This document shows positions 45,230 to 56,335 of a DNA stretch of 63,810 nt, in pieces. Position numbers and translations under genes: made by a program. The stretch covers positions 1-63,810 of the forward strand of contig JABFSG010000025.1 in NCBI GenBank assembly GCA_013140715.1, read 5' to 3'. Under the pieces are notes generated by a model. It was not told the origin of the DNA and searched no databases. It saw only the letters and a program-made list of their open reading frames with translations. The stretch comes from Nitrospiraceae bacterium. GTDB taxonomy: Bacteria; Nitrospirota; Nitrospiria; Nitrospirales; Nitrospiraceae. How positions within the stretch are numbered: the stretch's first letter is position 1; each line of letters starts with the position of its first letter.

Positions 45230-46621
45230 TCATGTGGCGGAGTTCAATCGGGCCAACAAACCAATCCCTGCCTTCCAAATATCCCCCGCCCCTAACGTAA
45301 TGACGAGATCACCCGATTTCAGGTGGGGCAGCACCTGATCCACCAACATGTCTTTTTGTTCCACAAAGGTCACAGAAGGATGGCCCGTCCCACGAACAAT
45401 GTCGGCCAGCCTGGCTCCCGATACCCCGGGAATCGGTTGCTCTCCCGCCGCATAGATGTCCGCCAAGAACAGCAGATCCGATTGGTCGAACGCCTTCGCA
45501 AAGTCCTCCAGTAAGTCTCGCGTTCTGGTATAGCGATGCGGCTGAAACAGCACCACCAACCGCCGGTCTCCCCACCCTTGCTTCGCTGCAGCCAAGGTGG
45601 CCTTGATCTCAGTCGGATGGTGCCCGTAGTCGTCCACGACCATGATCCCACCGGCCTCCCCTCGCAGATGAAAGCGGCGTTCAACCCCGCTATAGGCCGC
45701 TAGCGCTTTCCTGATGAGGTCAACCGGCACATCCAATTCGATACCGATCGCAATCGCCACGAGTGCGTTAGAGACATTGTGTCGGCCTGGCACCGCCAGG
45801 CGGAACGGGCCCAAATTGCGCCCACGGTACTGGGCCCGGAACTCGGCGCCCCATTGGTTCAAATTAATTTCTGTCGCAAAAAAATCAGGCACAATGCCCT
45901 CACGCTCACTCAGTCCATAGGTCTGATAGCGTTTTACAATGTTCGGGAAAAGTGCCCTGAGCCGGTCGTCGTCGGCACACAACACCGCCAACCCATAGAA
46001 CGGCACCTTATTGATAAACTCGAGAAAGCACTCGTTGATGCGTTCCATACTGCCGTAATGATCGAGATGTTCCCGGTCGAGGTTTGTCACCGCGACAATC
46101 GTCGGAGACAGACGGAGAAACGACCCGTCGCTCTCATCGGCTTCCGCCACCAAAAGCTCGCCTCGCCCAAGGCGAGCATGACTCCCCAGCGCATTTACCT
46201 TCCCCCCGATCACCATCGTCGGATCCAACCCGCCCTGGGCCAACACATTGGCCACCATCGAGGTCGTCGTAGTTTTTCCGTGGGCTCCGGCAATGGCAAC
46301 CCCGAATTTTAACCGCATCAGCTCCGCAAGCATCTCGGCTCGAGGAATCACGGGAATCTGCTTTGCCTTAGCCGCCACGACCTCGGGGTTCTGCGCCGAC
46401 ACGGCGGAAGAGATGACCACCACTTGCGCTTCCCCAACGTTCGATTCCTGATGGCCGACAAAGATGCGCCCACCAAGCTCTTGTAATCTCCTCGTCGTAT
46501 CGGAAGACTGCAGGTCTGATCCCGTCACTTTGTAGCCCATCGTCAACAGCACCTCGGCGATGCCGCTCATCCCCGATCCCCCGATTCCGACTAAGTGAAT
46601 CTGTTGCGTCTTGCGAAACAT
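45230..46621 (-). CDS. murC: UDP-N-acetylmuramate-L-alanine ligase (MurC)
   Basis: MurC adds L-Ala to UDP-MurNAc. The product is 463 residues from the ATG at 46621 (MFRKTQQIHLVGIGGSGMSG), which has GGAGTAAGG about 6 bases upstream. A longer frame to 46726 overlaps murG and is unlikely. The ATP loop GAHGKTTTTSMV, EADESDGSFL and DDYGHHPTEIKATL are present. The 67 bases between murG and murC are the widest gap inside the mur run before mraY/murF. Confidence 0.95.
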   Translation of the reverse strand: MFRKTQQIHLVGIGGSGMSGIAEVLLTMGYKVTGSDLQSSDTTRRLQELGGRIFVGHQESNVGEAQVVVISSAVSAQNPEVVAAKAKQIPVIPRAEMLAELMRLKFGVAIAGAHGKTTTTSMVANVLAQGGLDPTMVIGGKVNALGSHARLGRGELLVAEADESDGSFLRLSPTIVAVTNLDREHLDHYGSMERINECFLEFINKVPFYGLAVLCADDDRLRALFPNIVKRYQTYGLSEREGIVPDFFATEINLNQWGAEFRAQYRGRNLGPFRLAVPGRHNVSNALVAIAIGIELDVPVDLIRKALAAYSGVERRFHLRGEAGGIMVVDDYGHHPTEIKATLAAAKQGWGDRRLVVLFQPHRYTRTRDLLEDFAKAFDQSDLLFLADIYAAGEQPIPGVSGARLADIVRGTGHPSVTFVEQKDMLVDQVLPHLKSGDLVITLGAGDIWKAGIGLLARLNSAT

Positions 46622-46688
46622 CGTCGCGCGCCTTACTCCACCGACCGGTGAATACGACTGTGGTCTCTGTCCACGCTGCTCAATACCA

Positions 46689-47813
46689 TTAGACTCCTGC
46701 CGCTCCAACAGAGCGATTGGCATCATGATGGCCCCCCATGAGTAGATAACACTCGCGAACGATCGCCTCGGCTGCGTCGATTCGCCTCATTGATAGACTG
46801 GCTGTCCCCATGGCCCGCAATCGTTCTGGGCTCCCGAGAATACCTGCGATTGTGAGACCCAAAGCTGATCCCGTGAGTCTGGATTGCGGGAGCAGCACAG
46901 CAGCCCCGGCTGCTTCCATCACCTTGGCGTTCTGCGTTTGATGATCATAAATCGCCGACGGCAGCGGAATCAGGATAGCTGGCTTCCCGCAAGCCGTAAG
47001 CTCAGCCACTGTCATGGCGCCGGCTCTGGCGACGACCAGGTCCGCCCCCCGCAGTACTGCCGGCATATCGTAGAGAAACGGCACGGCTCGAACCTGTGCC
47101 TCGATGCCGGCACGACGATAGGCCTCAACCACTCGCGCATGATCAGACTCGCCGGTCTGATGGGTGACCGTGAGCTGTGACAATTGCCTCATCAATTCAG
47201 GCAACGCTTCCATCACCACCGTATTGACTGCCTTCGCCCCCTGGCTCCCGCCAAAAATCAAGAGATGAAACGGCTTCGACTTCTCCTGACCCTGGGGGCG
47301 GCCCTCTAAAAATGCCTTGCGGATCGGAGTCCCCACCACACGGACCCTGGAATGATCGAACGAATCAGCCGACGACTCGAATGCGAGAAAAACTCGTTGC
47401 GCGAACGGCCCCACCGCTTTGTTGGCCATGCCAGGATTCGCATTCGGCTCAAGTATCACGCGCATCACTCCGGTCAATGCGGCAGCGAGTACCATCATCG
47501 GGCTCGTATACCCACCGACTCCGATAACCAAATCCACCCGTCTCATTTTCAATATCCGCAAGCACTGCCATAAACTGACCGGCATCGCACACAAGCCTGC
47601 CACTGCCCCCCACAGCCCCTTGCCCATCACCGGCTTGGCATTGATCAAGGCCAGATCGAGTCCCTCATGGGCAAGCACGTTAGACTCAAGCCCTCGCGCG
47701 GTCCCCACGAACAGTACCCGGTTTGCGGGATCGCGCAGAAGAAACTCTCGCGCCAAAGCCACGGCCGGATAGAGATGGCCTCCGGTCCCTCCCGCTGCAA
47801 TGACAATCATCAT
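46689..47813 (-). CDS. murG: Undecaprenyldiphospho-muramoylpentapeptide beta-N-acetylglucosaminyltransferase (MurG)
   Basis: MurG adds GlcNAc to lipid I, giving lipid II. The product is about 374 residues. It starts at MMIVIAAGGTGGHLYPAVAL, where the ATG at 47813 or 47810 overlaps the ftsW stop. Other motifs are LFVGTARGLES, GGYTSPMM, LLIFGGSQGAKAVN and the UDP-GlcNAc site ARAGAMTVAELTACGKPAILIP. A much longer open frame to 49181 exists but is the antisense-frame shadow of ftsW. Confidence 0.95.
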   Translation of the reverse strand: MMIVIAAGGTGGHLYPAVALAREFLLRDPANRVLFVGTARGLESNVLAHEGLDLALINAKPVMGKGLWGAVAGLCAMPVSLWQCLRILKMRRVDLVIGVGGYTSPMMVLAAALTGVMRVILEPNANPGMANKAVGPFAQRVFLAFESSADSFDHSRVRVVGTPIRKAFLEGRPQGQEKSKPFHLLIFGGSQGAKAVNTVVMEALPELMRQLSQLTVTHQTGESDHARVVEAYRRAGIEAQVRAVPFLYDMPAVLRGADLVVARAGAMTVAELTACGKPAILIPLPSAIYDHQTQNAKVMEAAGAAVLLPQSRLTGSALGLTIAGILGSPERLRAMGTASLSMRRIDAAEAIVRECYLLMGGHHDANRSVGAAGV

Positions 47814-49006
47814 TCGTAATCCAACCCACCACGTCCACCTCGAGGCCCACCGGCATGCCGGTCGCGAGAAATACTGAGCAAGATTCCCACCCCAATCAGG
47901 CTGACAACCAGCGAGGACCCTCCGTAGCTGACGAACGGCAGGGTCAGACCCTTCGTCGGCAAGAGCCCCGTCACCACCGCTGCGTTGACTAATGCCTGGC
48001 CGCCGATCAACAGGGTGATGCCCATGCCCAGATACCGGCCGAACGGCACGCGAGCCCGTGCGGCAATTTGAAACCCCCGCCACACAAAAAATACAAACAG
48101 CAGAATCACAATGGCAGTCCCGATGAACCCCAGCTCTTCCCCGACCAGCGCCAGCACAAAATCTGTATGCGCCTCCGGGAGAAAGTAGAGTTTCTGTTTG
48201 CCTTCTCCCAATCCCACTCCGAACGGCCCGCCGCTTCCGAAGGCCAGGAAGGACTGCGTGATCTGAAACCCGGCGTCCGACGCGTCCTTCCATGGAGCGA
48301 GAAACGTCATGAGCCGTTGACGCCGATAACTCGAACCAAGGACCAGCGCCAGCACGACCGGAATAGCGCAGAGGCCCAGAGCCAGAAGATGGGATACCCG
48401 CGCCCCTGCGAGGAAACACATCCCGACCGTCACCAATCCCAGAACCACAACCGTTCCCAAGTCCGGTTCGAGCAACACCAACCCGCTCAGCAAGCCCATC
48501 ACAATCAGGGCCGGCAGAAGACCATCGCGAAACAGCGTGATCTTGTCTCCTTTTCTGGTCAGATAGGCCGCCATATAAATGACAGCCACAAGCTTGACCA
48601 TTTCTGCCGGTTGAACCGAGAAGAGCCCCATCGGCAGCCATCGCCGCGCTCCCTTCGCCGCCACCCCAAGTGACGGCACCAACACCATGACGAGCAAAAG
48701 CAACATGCATGCCAGCATCGGAATAGAGAGTTTCTTCCATAACGTGTAGTCGATTCGCGACGTGAGCTGCATCAACAGAAAACCGACTCCCAACCAAGCC
48801 ACCTGCCGCTTCAGAAAAAATCCAGGATCCTGGAACCGGTTGCCCGCCACAATGGCGCTGGCACTGAACACCATGACAAGCCCCACCAGAGCCAGGATCA
48901 TGGTGACTGCCAGCAACGTATGGTCCGCTGCCACCCGTTGCTTGCCCGATCGCTGACTGGCCTGGGACCATGGAAGCGAAAGAGTCCCTGCTGATCGATG
49001 TGCCAT
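47810..49006 (-). CDS. ftsW: Peptidoglycan glycosyltransferase FtsW
   Basis: This 398-residue SEDS-family polymerase has about ten membrane helices. Segments are VGLVMVFSASAIV, LEPDLGTVVVLGLV, QITQSFLAFGSGGPFGVGLG and the C-terminal GLLPTKGLTLPFVSYGGSSLV. FtsW polymerises lipid II at the septum with FtsI. It ends overlapping murG. Confidence 0.96.
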   Translation of the reverse strand: MAHRSAGTLSLPWSQASQRSGKQRVAADHTLLAVTMILALVGLVMVFSASAIVAGNRFQDPGFFLKRQVAWLGVGFLLMQLTSRIDYTLWKKLSIPMLACMLLLLVMVLVPSLGVAAKGARRWLPMGLFSVQPAEMVKLVAVIYMAAYLTRKGDKITLFRDGLLPALIVMGLLSGLVLLEPDLGTVVVLGLVTVGMCFLAGARVSHLLALGLCAIPVVLALVLGSSYRRQRLMTFLAPWKDASDAGFQITQSFLAFGSGGPFGVGLGEGKQKLYFLPEAHTDFVLALVGEELGFIGTAIVILLFVFFVWRGFQIAARARVPFGRYLGMGITLLIGGQALVNAAVVTGLLPTKGLTLPFVSYGGSSLVVSLIGVGILLSISRDRHAGGPRGGRGGLDYE

Positions 49007-49038
49007 TGCTCAGAACCGCCCCTCCCATTCCTTGCACG

Positions 49039-50448
49039 TCACGCAGGTAAGGCATGGACCAATGCCTTGAATTGACGACCCCGGTCTTGATAGTCGGTAA
49101 ACATGTCGAAGCTGGCACAGGCCGGGGACAACAACACCACATCCCCCGGGGATGCGCCCTGCGCCGCATCACCCACCGCATCCTGCAACGTCGCCACCTC
49201 GGTCATTGTGGCGACACCAGCCCATGCCTGTCGCAACAGCGGCGCTGCTTCTCCGATCAGAATCACCTGCGTGACCCGTCGACTGATCGCCTGGGCAAGT
49301 CGAGAAAAATCTCCACCCTTATCCCGTCCACCGGCAATAAGCCAAATTGGCTGATCGATACTCTCCAGCGCTTTGAGTGTGGCATCGACATTTGTTCCCT
49401 TCGAATCGTTCACAAACCGAACGCCGCGACGCTCACGGACGATCTCAAGAGCATGTTCGAGCCCGGGAAACGTCGCGAGGACTCGACGAATCGAATCGAG
49501 AGGACATCCACACAACAGGGCATAGGTCGCGGCCGCCATGACGTTACCCACATTGTGATTACCGATGATGCGAATCTCGCTTCGACGACAAATCTCTTGC
49601 CGTATACCGGTAACCGTCGTCACGATCCGGTCGCCTTCGAGATAGGTTCCTCCGGACAAATCAGCGCCGATCTTCGACGTGGTCGTAAAGCCCAGGTGCT
49701 TCGCGCGGACTCGATGTCGCAACGTGGCCACGCGATCATCGTCGAGGTTGAACAGGGCGAAGTCTGACTCGGTAAGGTTCTCGAAAATCCGCTGTTTCGC
49801 CGCGATGTAGTCATCCAATGACTGATATCGGTCTTGGTGATCGACCGTCACATTGAGTAAGGACGCGACCCAGGGGTGGAACCGGTCGATCGTTTCAAGC
49901 TGAAAACTGGAAACCTCCACAACGAGATAGTCGTACGGACTCGGCTTCCCTGATTGACAGGCGCGAAGGTCTTCCACCGCCGCTTCGCTCAAGGCAATGC
50001 CCAAATTGCCGCCGACAAACGCCCGTTGACCGTGCTCAGCGAGAAATTTTCCGATCAAGGTCACAGTGGTGCTCTTGCCGTTGGTCCCGGTCACAGCAAG
50101 GAGCGGACTTCGGAGAAACTGCGAGGCCAGCTCCAGTTCACTGATCACCTTCACGCCACGCCGACGCACCGCTTCGAGCGAGGCTAGCCGATAGGGCACT
50201 CCGGGGCTGATCACGACCAGGTCTGCCTCACCGAGCGACGTTTCGTAATGCGCGCCGACAGTCACACCGACGTGGTCTCGGTCGATGGAGCCGAGGACCG
50301 ACGTCAGCTCCTCTGATTCTTTCCGATCGGCTACCGTGACTCGTGCGCCCGCCGTCTGAAGCAACCGGCAAGCCGCCACGCCGCTTCTGGCAAGCCCCAT
50401 GACCGTGACTCGTGCGCCGGCAAGTTCCACCGATGCTGCTCCCCTCAT
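49039..50448 (-). CDS. murD: UDP-N-acetylmuramoyl-L-alanine-D-glutamate ligase (MurD)
   Basis: MurD adds D-Glu. The 469-residue protein has the N-terminal [16 protein letters not shown] loop [18 protein letters not shown] and the ligase segments [10 protein letters not shown] and [16 protein letters not shown]. It precedes ftsW (32-base gap) and follows mraY by 4 bases. Confidence 0.96.
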   Translation of the reverse strand: MRGAASVELAGARVTVMGLARSGVAACRLLQTAGARVTVADRKESEELTSVLGSIDRDHVGVTVGAHYETSLGEADLVVISPGVPYRLASLEAVRRRGVKVISELELASQFLRSPLLAVTGTNGKSTTVTLIGKFLAEHGQRAFVGGNLGIALSEAAVEDLRACQSGKPSPYDYLVVEVSSFQLETIDRFHPWVASLLNVTVDHQDRYQSLDDYIAAKQRIFENLTESDFALFNLDDDRVATLRHRVRAKHLGFTTTSKIGADLSGGTYLEGDRIVTTVTGIRQEICRRSEIRIIGNHNVGNVMAAATYALLCGCPLDSIRRVLATFPGLEHALEIVRERRGVRFVNDSKGTNVDATLKALESIDQPIWLIAGGRDKGGDFSRLAQAISRRVTQVILIGEAAPLLRQAWAGVATMTEVATLQDAVGDAAQGASPGDVVLLSPACASFDMFTDYQDRGRQFKALVHALPA

Positions 50449-50452
50449 GCCA

Positions 50453-51529
50453 TCACCGAAGCTTTAAGGTGCTCAGACTCAACAAGGCCAATAGGATGGC
50501 GATAATCCACAAACGCACGACGACCTTCGGCTCCTCCCACCCCTTCATCTCAAAGTGATGATGGATGGGCGCCATGAGAAAAATGCGTTTCCCGCGCGAC
50601 TTGAATGAGAGCACCTGAAAAATGACCGAGACCGCTTCAATCACGAACACTCCACCGACCATCAGAAGCAGCAATTCGTGCTTGCTGATCACCGCAACCG
50701 TGCCCAGCGCCGCTCCCAGAGGAAGCGAACCGACGTCTCCCATAAACACGGAAGCCGGATAGGTGTTGAACCACAGAAATCCCAGACTCGCCCCCAGGAT
50801 GGCTGCGGTGAATACCGCAAGTTCACCGGCTCCTTCGATATGTTGAATGAGCAGATAGTCCGACATGAGTCGATGGCCGGCGACATAGGCGACGATCGTA
50901 TAGGCCAAGGCCGTGATCATGACCGGTCCGATGGCTAACCCATCCAGACCATCGGTCAGATTGACAGCGTTGGAACTCCCGACAATCACCACGACGGCAA
51001 AGACGACGTAGAACCAGCCGAGATCAGGCACGACATTCTTAAAAAATGGGATGCTGAGCTTGGTTGAATAGCCGGGCAGGAAGTAGAGGACCAACGCAAT
51101 CGCCAAAGCAAGAGCCACTTGCGCCGCAAACTTCTGCCCCGCCGACAAGCCCTTCGACTGAGCCTTGGTGATTTTGAGATAGTCATCGGCAAATCCGATC
51201 GCTCCGAACCCCGCCATCGCGGCAATTACAAGCCAGACATAGGGCTTCGCGATGTCTGCCCAAAGGAGCGTCGAGAGAACCACGGCAAAGAGAATGAGAA
51301 TCCCGCCCATGGTGGGAGTCCCACTCTTCGCCAAATGGCGTTTGGGACCGTCGTCGCGGATCTGCTGCCCCAGCTTCAGGAGTTGCAACTTTTTGATCAC
51401 CTTCGGAGCCAGTACGAAGGCGATCAAAAACGCCGTCACAGCCGCATAGATGATCCGAAAGCTCAGATACCGAAAGACGTTCAAAAACGAATAATCCGTA
51501 TGAAAGGGATATAGCCAGTTATAGAGCAT
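50453..51529 (-). CDS. mraY: Phospho-N-acetylmuramoyl-pentapeptide transferase (MraY)
   Basis: MraY makes lipid I from UDP-MurNAc-pentapeptide and undecaprenyl phosphate. The 358-residue membrane protein has about ten helices. Signature segments are [35 protein letters not shown] and the C-terminal [19 protein letters not shown] 67-base gap separates it from murF. Confidence 0.97.
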   Translation of the reverse strand: MLYNWLYPFHTDYSFLNVFRYLSFRIIYAAVTAFLIAFVLAPKVIKKLQLLKLGQQIRDDGPKRHLAKSGTPTMGGILILFAVVLSTLLWADIAKPYVWLVIAAMAGFGAIGFADDYLKITKAQSKGLSAGQKFAAQVALALAIALVLYFLPGYSTKLSIPFFKNVVPDLGWFYVVFAVVVIVGSSNAVNLTDGLDGLAIGPVMITALAYTIVAYVAGHRLMSDYLLIQHIEGAGELAVFTAAILGASLGFLWFNTYPASVFMGDVGSLPLGAALGTVAVISKHELLLLMVGGVFVIEAVSVIFQVLSFKSRGKRIFLMAPIHHHFEMKGWEEPKVVVRLWIIAILLALLSLSTLKLR

Positions 51530-51596
51530 GCCGTCTTTACCTTAAAAATAAGCCGGTCCGTTGGACCGACTCTTGCGCGGGCTTGGCACCGACTCC

Positions 51597-53051
51597 TTAC
51601 GAGGCTCGTTTAACGACCGCTCTCATCCCCGTCAGAACTTGTACAATCTGCTCCATTTTCATTCCGCGGGAGGCCTTCACCAACACCACATCACCTTGCC
51701 GTACAGTCCTCTTGAGGTGATCGGCTGCGGCAGCCGCATCAGCCACTTCCTCAATCTGCGAACCTGCCATCCCGCCCCTCCTGGCTCCCTCCGCAATGTC
51801 CCGACCCAACGTCCCGCAGACGATCAACCGCGACAACCCCTGTGCGGCAAGAAACTGTCCGACATCCCGGTGCATCCGCCCGGTCTCCGGACCGAGTTCC
51901 AACATATCTCCCAGCACGGCAACCCGTTCGCGCGCAGGACTCCACTCTGCCAGCAATTGAAGCGCCGCTTTCATCGAAGCGGGATTGGCGTTGTAGCAAT
52001 CGTTGATGATGTGGATGCCCTGGTGAGTCACGACCTGCGACCGCATCGCAGCAGGACGGAATCGGCCCAGCCCTTGGGCAATCATCGCACCGGACAGGCT
52101 CAACGCAGCGCCCGCCGCCGCCGCAGCAAGCGCATTGGTAACGTTGTGATTGCCATGCACCTTGATTCGAACAATCGTCGGGCGACTCTTTCCGGGCAGG
52201 TGCAAACGAAAGGTCGTTCCCAGGCGGGCATCAGACGTGACTCCGCTCGCACGAACATCGGCCATTTCTGAAAATCCGAAGGACATGACACGACATTGTG
52301 CACGCGCAGCAAGGTAACCAAAGTAAGGATCGTCGGCATTTAAAATTGCCGCACCATCGGCCGGAAGCATGTCCAACAATTCCGCCTTGGCCTGTGCCGA
52401 CCCCTCCATGCCTCCGAAGAACTCGAGATGATCGGGGCCAATATTCGTAATCACTCCTATCGTGGGCCTCACAATCTCACAGAGCCTGGTCGTCTGCCCT
52501 TCCTGATCCACTCCCAACTCAATGACGGCGGCGCGATGGCGAGCCGTAATCCGAAAGAGGGTAGCTGGCACACCGATCCGATTATTGAAATTCCCTTCGG
52601 TCTTCAAGACCGGCCACCGCTGGGCCAGCACCGCCGCCACCATATCTTTCGTCGTCGTCTTGCCGTTGCTTCCGGTCACCGCCACGACAGGGATATGAAA
52701 GCGGCTGCGATGGTGGGTCGCCAATTGTTGGTAGGCAAACAGCGGGTCACGCACTCCAAAGAGAAACGACACAGGTCGGTTGTCGACCCGGCGTACAGGT
52801 GCGTCGCTCGGAGGCAGGCGGTATTCATCGTGAACGATAGCCCCAACTGCGCCCCGATCGAGTACCTCCGGCACAAACTCATGTCCGTCATGCCGATCAC
52901 CCCGGAGTGCCACAAATAAATCACCACGGCGAATCGACCGGGAATCCGTGCTGATCTGTCTGATCCGGCGCTTTCCTGACAGAGAGTCCTGTCCCGAAAG
53001 AACTTTCACGCTGATAACTTCTCGTAACTCTTCGACCGTAAAGAGTCCCAT
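51597..53051 (-). CDS. murF: UDP-N-acetylmuramoyl-tripeptide-D-alanyl-D-alanine ligase (MurF)
   Basis: MurF adds D-Ala-D-Ala. The product is about 484 residues. I chose the ATG at 53051 (MGLFTVEELREV) because the family N-terminus begins there and GGGGA precedes it. The frame extends to a TTG at 53102 overlapping murE. The ATP loop is VTGSNGKTTTKDMVAAVL. Also present are DQEGQTTRLCEIVRPTIG and NDCYNANPASMKAAL. Confidence 0.95.
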   Translation of the reverse strand: MGLFTVEELREVISVKVLSGQDSLSGKRRIRQISTDSRSIRRGDLFVALRGDRHDGHEFVPEVLDRGAVGAIVHDEYRLPPSDAPVRRVDNRPVSFLFGVRDPLFAYQQLATHHRSRFHIPVVAVTGSNGKTTTKDMVAAVLAQRWPVLKTEGNFNNRIGVPATLFRITARHRAAVIELGVDQEGQTTRLCEIVRPTIGVITNIGPDHLEFFGGMEGSAQAKAELLDMLPADGAAILNADDPYFGYLAARAQCRVMSFGFSEMADVRASGVTSDARLGTTFRLHLPGKSRPTIVRIKVHGNHNVTNALAAAAAGAALSLSGAMIAQGLGRFRPAAMRSQVVTHQGIHIINDCYNANPASMKAALQLLAEWSPARERVAVLGDMLELGPETGRMHRDVGQFLAAQGLSRLIVCGTLGRDIAEGARRGGMAGSQIEEVADAAAAADHLKRTVRQGDVVLVKASRGMKMEQIVQVLTGMRAVVKRAS

Positions 53052-53092
53052 CGATTCCCCATCCTGCGCGGTTCCAACAGTGGCCTGGACTT

Positions 53093-54610
53093 TCACGCGC
53101 AATCCCGCAGTTGCTGAATCGCCTCGCGAGCCACCTCGCGATCGTCAAAATGAAATTTCTTGGTGCCGATGATTTGATAATCTTCATGGCCCTTGCCAGC
53201 AATAAGCACCATATCGCCGCGATGTGCCTCGCGGATGGCGGCGCCGATTGCCTCACGACGGTCCGATACCAAGTGATACTGCACATGCCTGCGGCGCGCG
53301 AGCGCATCGCGCACACCGACCTCGACCTCGCGCAGAATAGCCATTGGGTCCTCAGTTCGAGGGTTATCGGACGTCAACACCACCACGTCGCTGTACTCCA
53401 CGGCAGCGCGACCCATCTTCGGCCGCTTTCCTCGATCCCGATCGCCTCCACAACCGAACACGGTGATGATCCGCCCAGTCTTCAACTCTTGGGCTGCCGT
53501 CAGCAACCTGAGCAGGGCATCTTCTGTGTGGGCATAGTCGACAACAACGGTGAAATCTTGTCCGGAAGAGACCCGCTCGAAGCGGCCTGGGACGTTGGCG
53601 ATATGGGCGGTGGCGCGGCAGATTTGATCGGACGTCGCCCCTTCGTGCAGCGCCACTCCGATCGCCCCCAGTAAGTTGTAGACGTTATGCTCTCCGACCA
53701 ATCGGCTCTCGACGAGAAACGTGCCAGCGGGAGTCGCCGCGGTAAAGGTGGTCCCGGTAAGCGAAAGCTGTACTCGCTCCGCTCTAAGATCTGCCTGGTT
53801 CTGAATAGCATACCCCCAGACCGGCACAGAACAGGCTGCGCGAATCGCATTCCCGCGTGGATCGTCCATATTGACAATGGCTCGCTTCGCAATCTTCTGG
53901 CCCCCGCTCAACCCGGTAAATAGACGCAACTTCGCCTCAAAGTACTCATCCATCGTGCGATGAAAATCGAGATGATCCTGCGTGAGGTTCGTGAAGACCG
54001 CCACATCATATTCGCAGCCCGATGTCCGGTCTAAGGCCAAGGCATGAGATGACACTTCCATCACTGCATCGGTCAGCCTGCTTTCAACCATCTTTGCCAA
54101 GAGCTCTTGAAGATCGAGCGCGCCAGGCGTCGTATGAGAAGCAGGAAGAGTCTCCTGCCCAATCTGGTATCCCACCGTGCCGATCAACCCCACCTGTCGG
54201 CCAACCCCTTCCAGTAGGGCCTTGCAGAGATACGTCGTTGTCGTTTTCCCATTTGTGCCCGTCACACCGATCATCTTGAGATGGCTGGATGGATCTCCGT
54301 GAAACCGGCTCCCGAGAAGACCGAGCGCCTTACGCGAATCGGCCACCCGTATGAACGATGGCAGCCCGGTCGCGAGAGACTCCTGCGCAACCACCGCAAC
54401 CGCTCCGGCCTTGACCGCCTGCTCGATAAATTCATGACCATCGACCCGTTCGCCCTTGACGGCGACAAACAGGCTCCCGTCGGTCACGGCTCGCGAATCG
54501 TCGGTAATCCTCTGCACGAGACGATTTCCATCGCCTCGCTCTTCCAGCACCTCGACTTGCCCACGAAGCGCGTTGAGCAACTGCTTAACGGTGAGAAGTT
54601 CGCCTGCCAT
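53093..54610 (-). CDS. murE: UDP-N-acetylmuramoyl-L-alanyl-D-glutamate-2,6-diaminopimelate ligase (MurE)
   Basis: This 505-residue ligase adds the third stem residue. The P-loop is GVTGTNGKTTTT (115-126). The DNPR motif at 415-418 marks specificity for meso-diaminopimelate, so the peptidoglycan is the Gram-negative type. PGRFERV and VDYAHTEDALLRLL are also typical. It lies between ftsI and murF. Confidence 0.96.
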   Translation of the reverse strand: MAGELLTVKQLLNALRGQVEVLEERGDGNRLVQRITDDSRAVTDGSLFVAVKGERVDGHEFIEQAVKAGAVAVVAQESLATGLPSFIRVADSRKALGLLGSRFHGDPSSHLKMIGVTGTNGKTTTTYLCKALLEGVGRQVGLIGTVGYQIGQETLPASHTTPGALDLQELLAKMVESRLTDAVMEVSSHALALDRTSGCEYDVAVFTNLTQDHLDFHRTMDEYFEAKLRLFTGLSGGQKIAKRAIVNMDDPRGNAIRAACSVPVWGYAIQNQADLRAERVQLSLTGTTFTAATPAGTFLVESRLVGEHNVYNLLGAIGVALHEGATSDQICRATAHIANVPGRFERVSSGQDFTVVVDYAHTEDALLRLLTAAQELKTGRIITVFGCGGDRDRGKRPKMGRAAVEYSDVVVLTSDNPRTEDPMAILREVEVGVRDALARRRHVQYHLVSDRREAIGAAIREAHRGDMVLIAGKGHEDYQIIGTKKFHFDDREVAREAIQQLRDCA

Positions 54611-54616
54611 GGCTTC

Positions 54617-56335
54617 CTAGGAGTCCTTCATCGCTAGTGCGATTTTCACAGTGTCTTCCCTGGACACACCGAGATAGTTCAACACCTGCTCTCCGACCCG
54701 CTGAAAAACCGGCGCAGCCACCGCCCCGCCCCAGGCTTCGCCTTGCGGCTCATCAAGAATCACAATCATCGCTAAACGCGGAGATTCTGCCGGCACATAA
54801 CCGACAAATGACCCGATAAACTGCGTAGAGGAATAGGCGCCGGTTCGTGGATCGATCTTTTGTGCGGTCCCGGTCTTGCCCGCTACGCGGAACCCAGAAA
54901 TAGCCCCCTTCGCGCCAGTTCCATTCGTAACGACACCTTCCAACATCGTTGTCATCAATCTGGCGGTGTCCGGCGACACGACTCGTCGCCTCACTTGTGG
55001 AAGCACCTCCTTAAGCAAGCGACCCTTCTCATCCCGAATCTCGGATACGATGTAGGGCTTCATCATTACGCCCCCATTGGCAAGAGTCGCCATCGCCGAC
55101 ACCATCTGGAGAGGCGTCACCCCGACCTCTTGTCCCATCGAGATCGATGCCAGAGAACGGCGGCCCCAGTCTTTGGGAGCTTTCAATAATCCATTCACCT
55201 CACCCGGCAAATCGATCTCCGTACGTTGGCCGAATCCGAACGCCTGGAGATAGCGATAGAGCCGCTGCTCTCCAAGAGCCATTCCGGCTTTTGCAGCGCC
55301 GATGTTGCTGGATTTTTGGATCACCTCGGAAAACGTCATCCATCCCTGCTTCTCATGGTCGTGTATGGTTGTGTTTGCAATCACCATACGACCATTTTCA
55401 CCGAAAACCATGGAATCCGGCGTCATGACATTTTCTTCAAGTGCCGCTGCTGCAACGACAATTTTCATGGTCGATCCTGGCTCGTACGTGTCCGTCAGAG
55501 CGCGATTGCGCCATCGGTCCGGCGTCAATGCGGCAACGACATTCGGATCGAACCTGGGACTGACGGCCAGGGCAAGAACCGCACCAGAGCGTGGCTCCAT
55601 GACGATAATCGTTCCGGACTTGGCGCGGGAATGGGCGACTGCCTCTTCCAGCTCTTTTTCTGCAATGTATTGGACGACTTCATCTACTGTCAGCGTCAAA
55701 GCATGTCCCGGTGTCGCCGCTTGCTCGGCCAAACCCTTAGGAAACACCGTTCGCCCTAAGGCATCGCGCTGCAACACGGTGACACGCTTTTCTCCATGCA
55801 AATGCGAATCGTACCGGCGCTCAAGCCCCTCTAGCCCCTGGCCGTCCATCCCGGAAAACCCGATGACATGGGCCAGCAACGGACCCTTGGGATAAAACCG
55901 CCTTCCCTCCATCACCACTCCGATGCCATCCAGCGACAACTGCTCCAGCCGGCGACCCTGCTCAGGCTCGACTTTTCTCGCCAGCCATACGAAATTCTTG
56001 TCTTGCCGAAGCTTTCTCTCAAGCTCAGCGCTTCGAATGTTGAGCACCGGCGAAAGAGTGCGGGCAGCCGTCGACGGGCTCTCCAGCGACGCCGGCACAC
56101 CGAACACAGAGGGCACCTCCACATTCATCGCCAGCACTTTGCCGTGCCGATCCGAGACTACGCCTCTAGCTCCTTCGAACGACACGGTCTTTTGATGCTG
56201 CCGATCGGCCCTCGCTGTGAGTTCTGCCGCTTGAAGCACTTGTAGCGTGACCAAGCGGAACAGAATGATGCTGAACCCGCAGAGCAGCAGGAGGAGCAGC
56301 ACATAGCGGCGACCGCGAGAAGGGCCGGCAGTCAC
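54617..56335 (-). CDS. ftsI: Penicillin-binding protein FtsI (PBP3, class B)
   Basis: This 572-residue septal transpeptidase has one membrane segment (11-33), a pedestal domain, and a transpeptidase domain with S288-TMK, SSN (342-344) and KTGT (487-490). No PASTA domain follows. It crosslinks peptidoglycan at the division site with FtsW. It overlaps the ftsL end by 4 bases. Confidence 0.96.
   Translation of the reverse strand: MTAGPSRGRRYVLLLLLLCGFSIILFRLVTLQVLQAAELTARADRQHQKTVSFEGARGVVSDRHGKVLAMNVEVPSVFGVPASLESPSTAARTLSPVLNIRSAELERKLRQDKNFVWLARKVEPEQGRRLEQLSLDGIGVVMEGRRFYPKGPLLAHVIGFSGMDGQGLEGLERRYDSHLHGEKRVTVLQRDALGRTVFPKGLAEQAATPGHALTLTVDEVVQYIAEKELEEAVAHSRAKSGTIIVMEPRSGAVLALAVSPRFDPNVVAALTPDRWRNRALTDTYEPGSTMKIVVAAAALEENVMTPDSMVFGENGRMVIANTTIHDHEKQGWMTFSEVIQKSSNIGAAKAGMALGEQRLYRYLQAFGFGQRTEIDLPGEVNGLLKAPKDWGRRSLASISMGQEVGVTPLQMVSAMATLANGGVMMKPYIVSEIRDEKGRLLKEVLPQVRRRVVSPDTARLMTTMLEGVVTNGTGAKGAISGFRVAGKTGTAQKIDPRTGAYSSTQFIGSFVGYVPAESPRLAMIVILDEPQGEAWGGAVAAPVFQRVGEQVLNYLGVSREDTVKIALAMKDS

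Noticed and set aside
46689-49181. Open frame of 830 residues covering murG and ftsW
   Set aside because: Only the C-terminal 374 residues are MurG. The rest is an out-of-frame reading of ftsW, which itself codes on the same strand in another frame with full family motifs.
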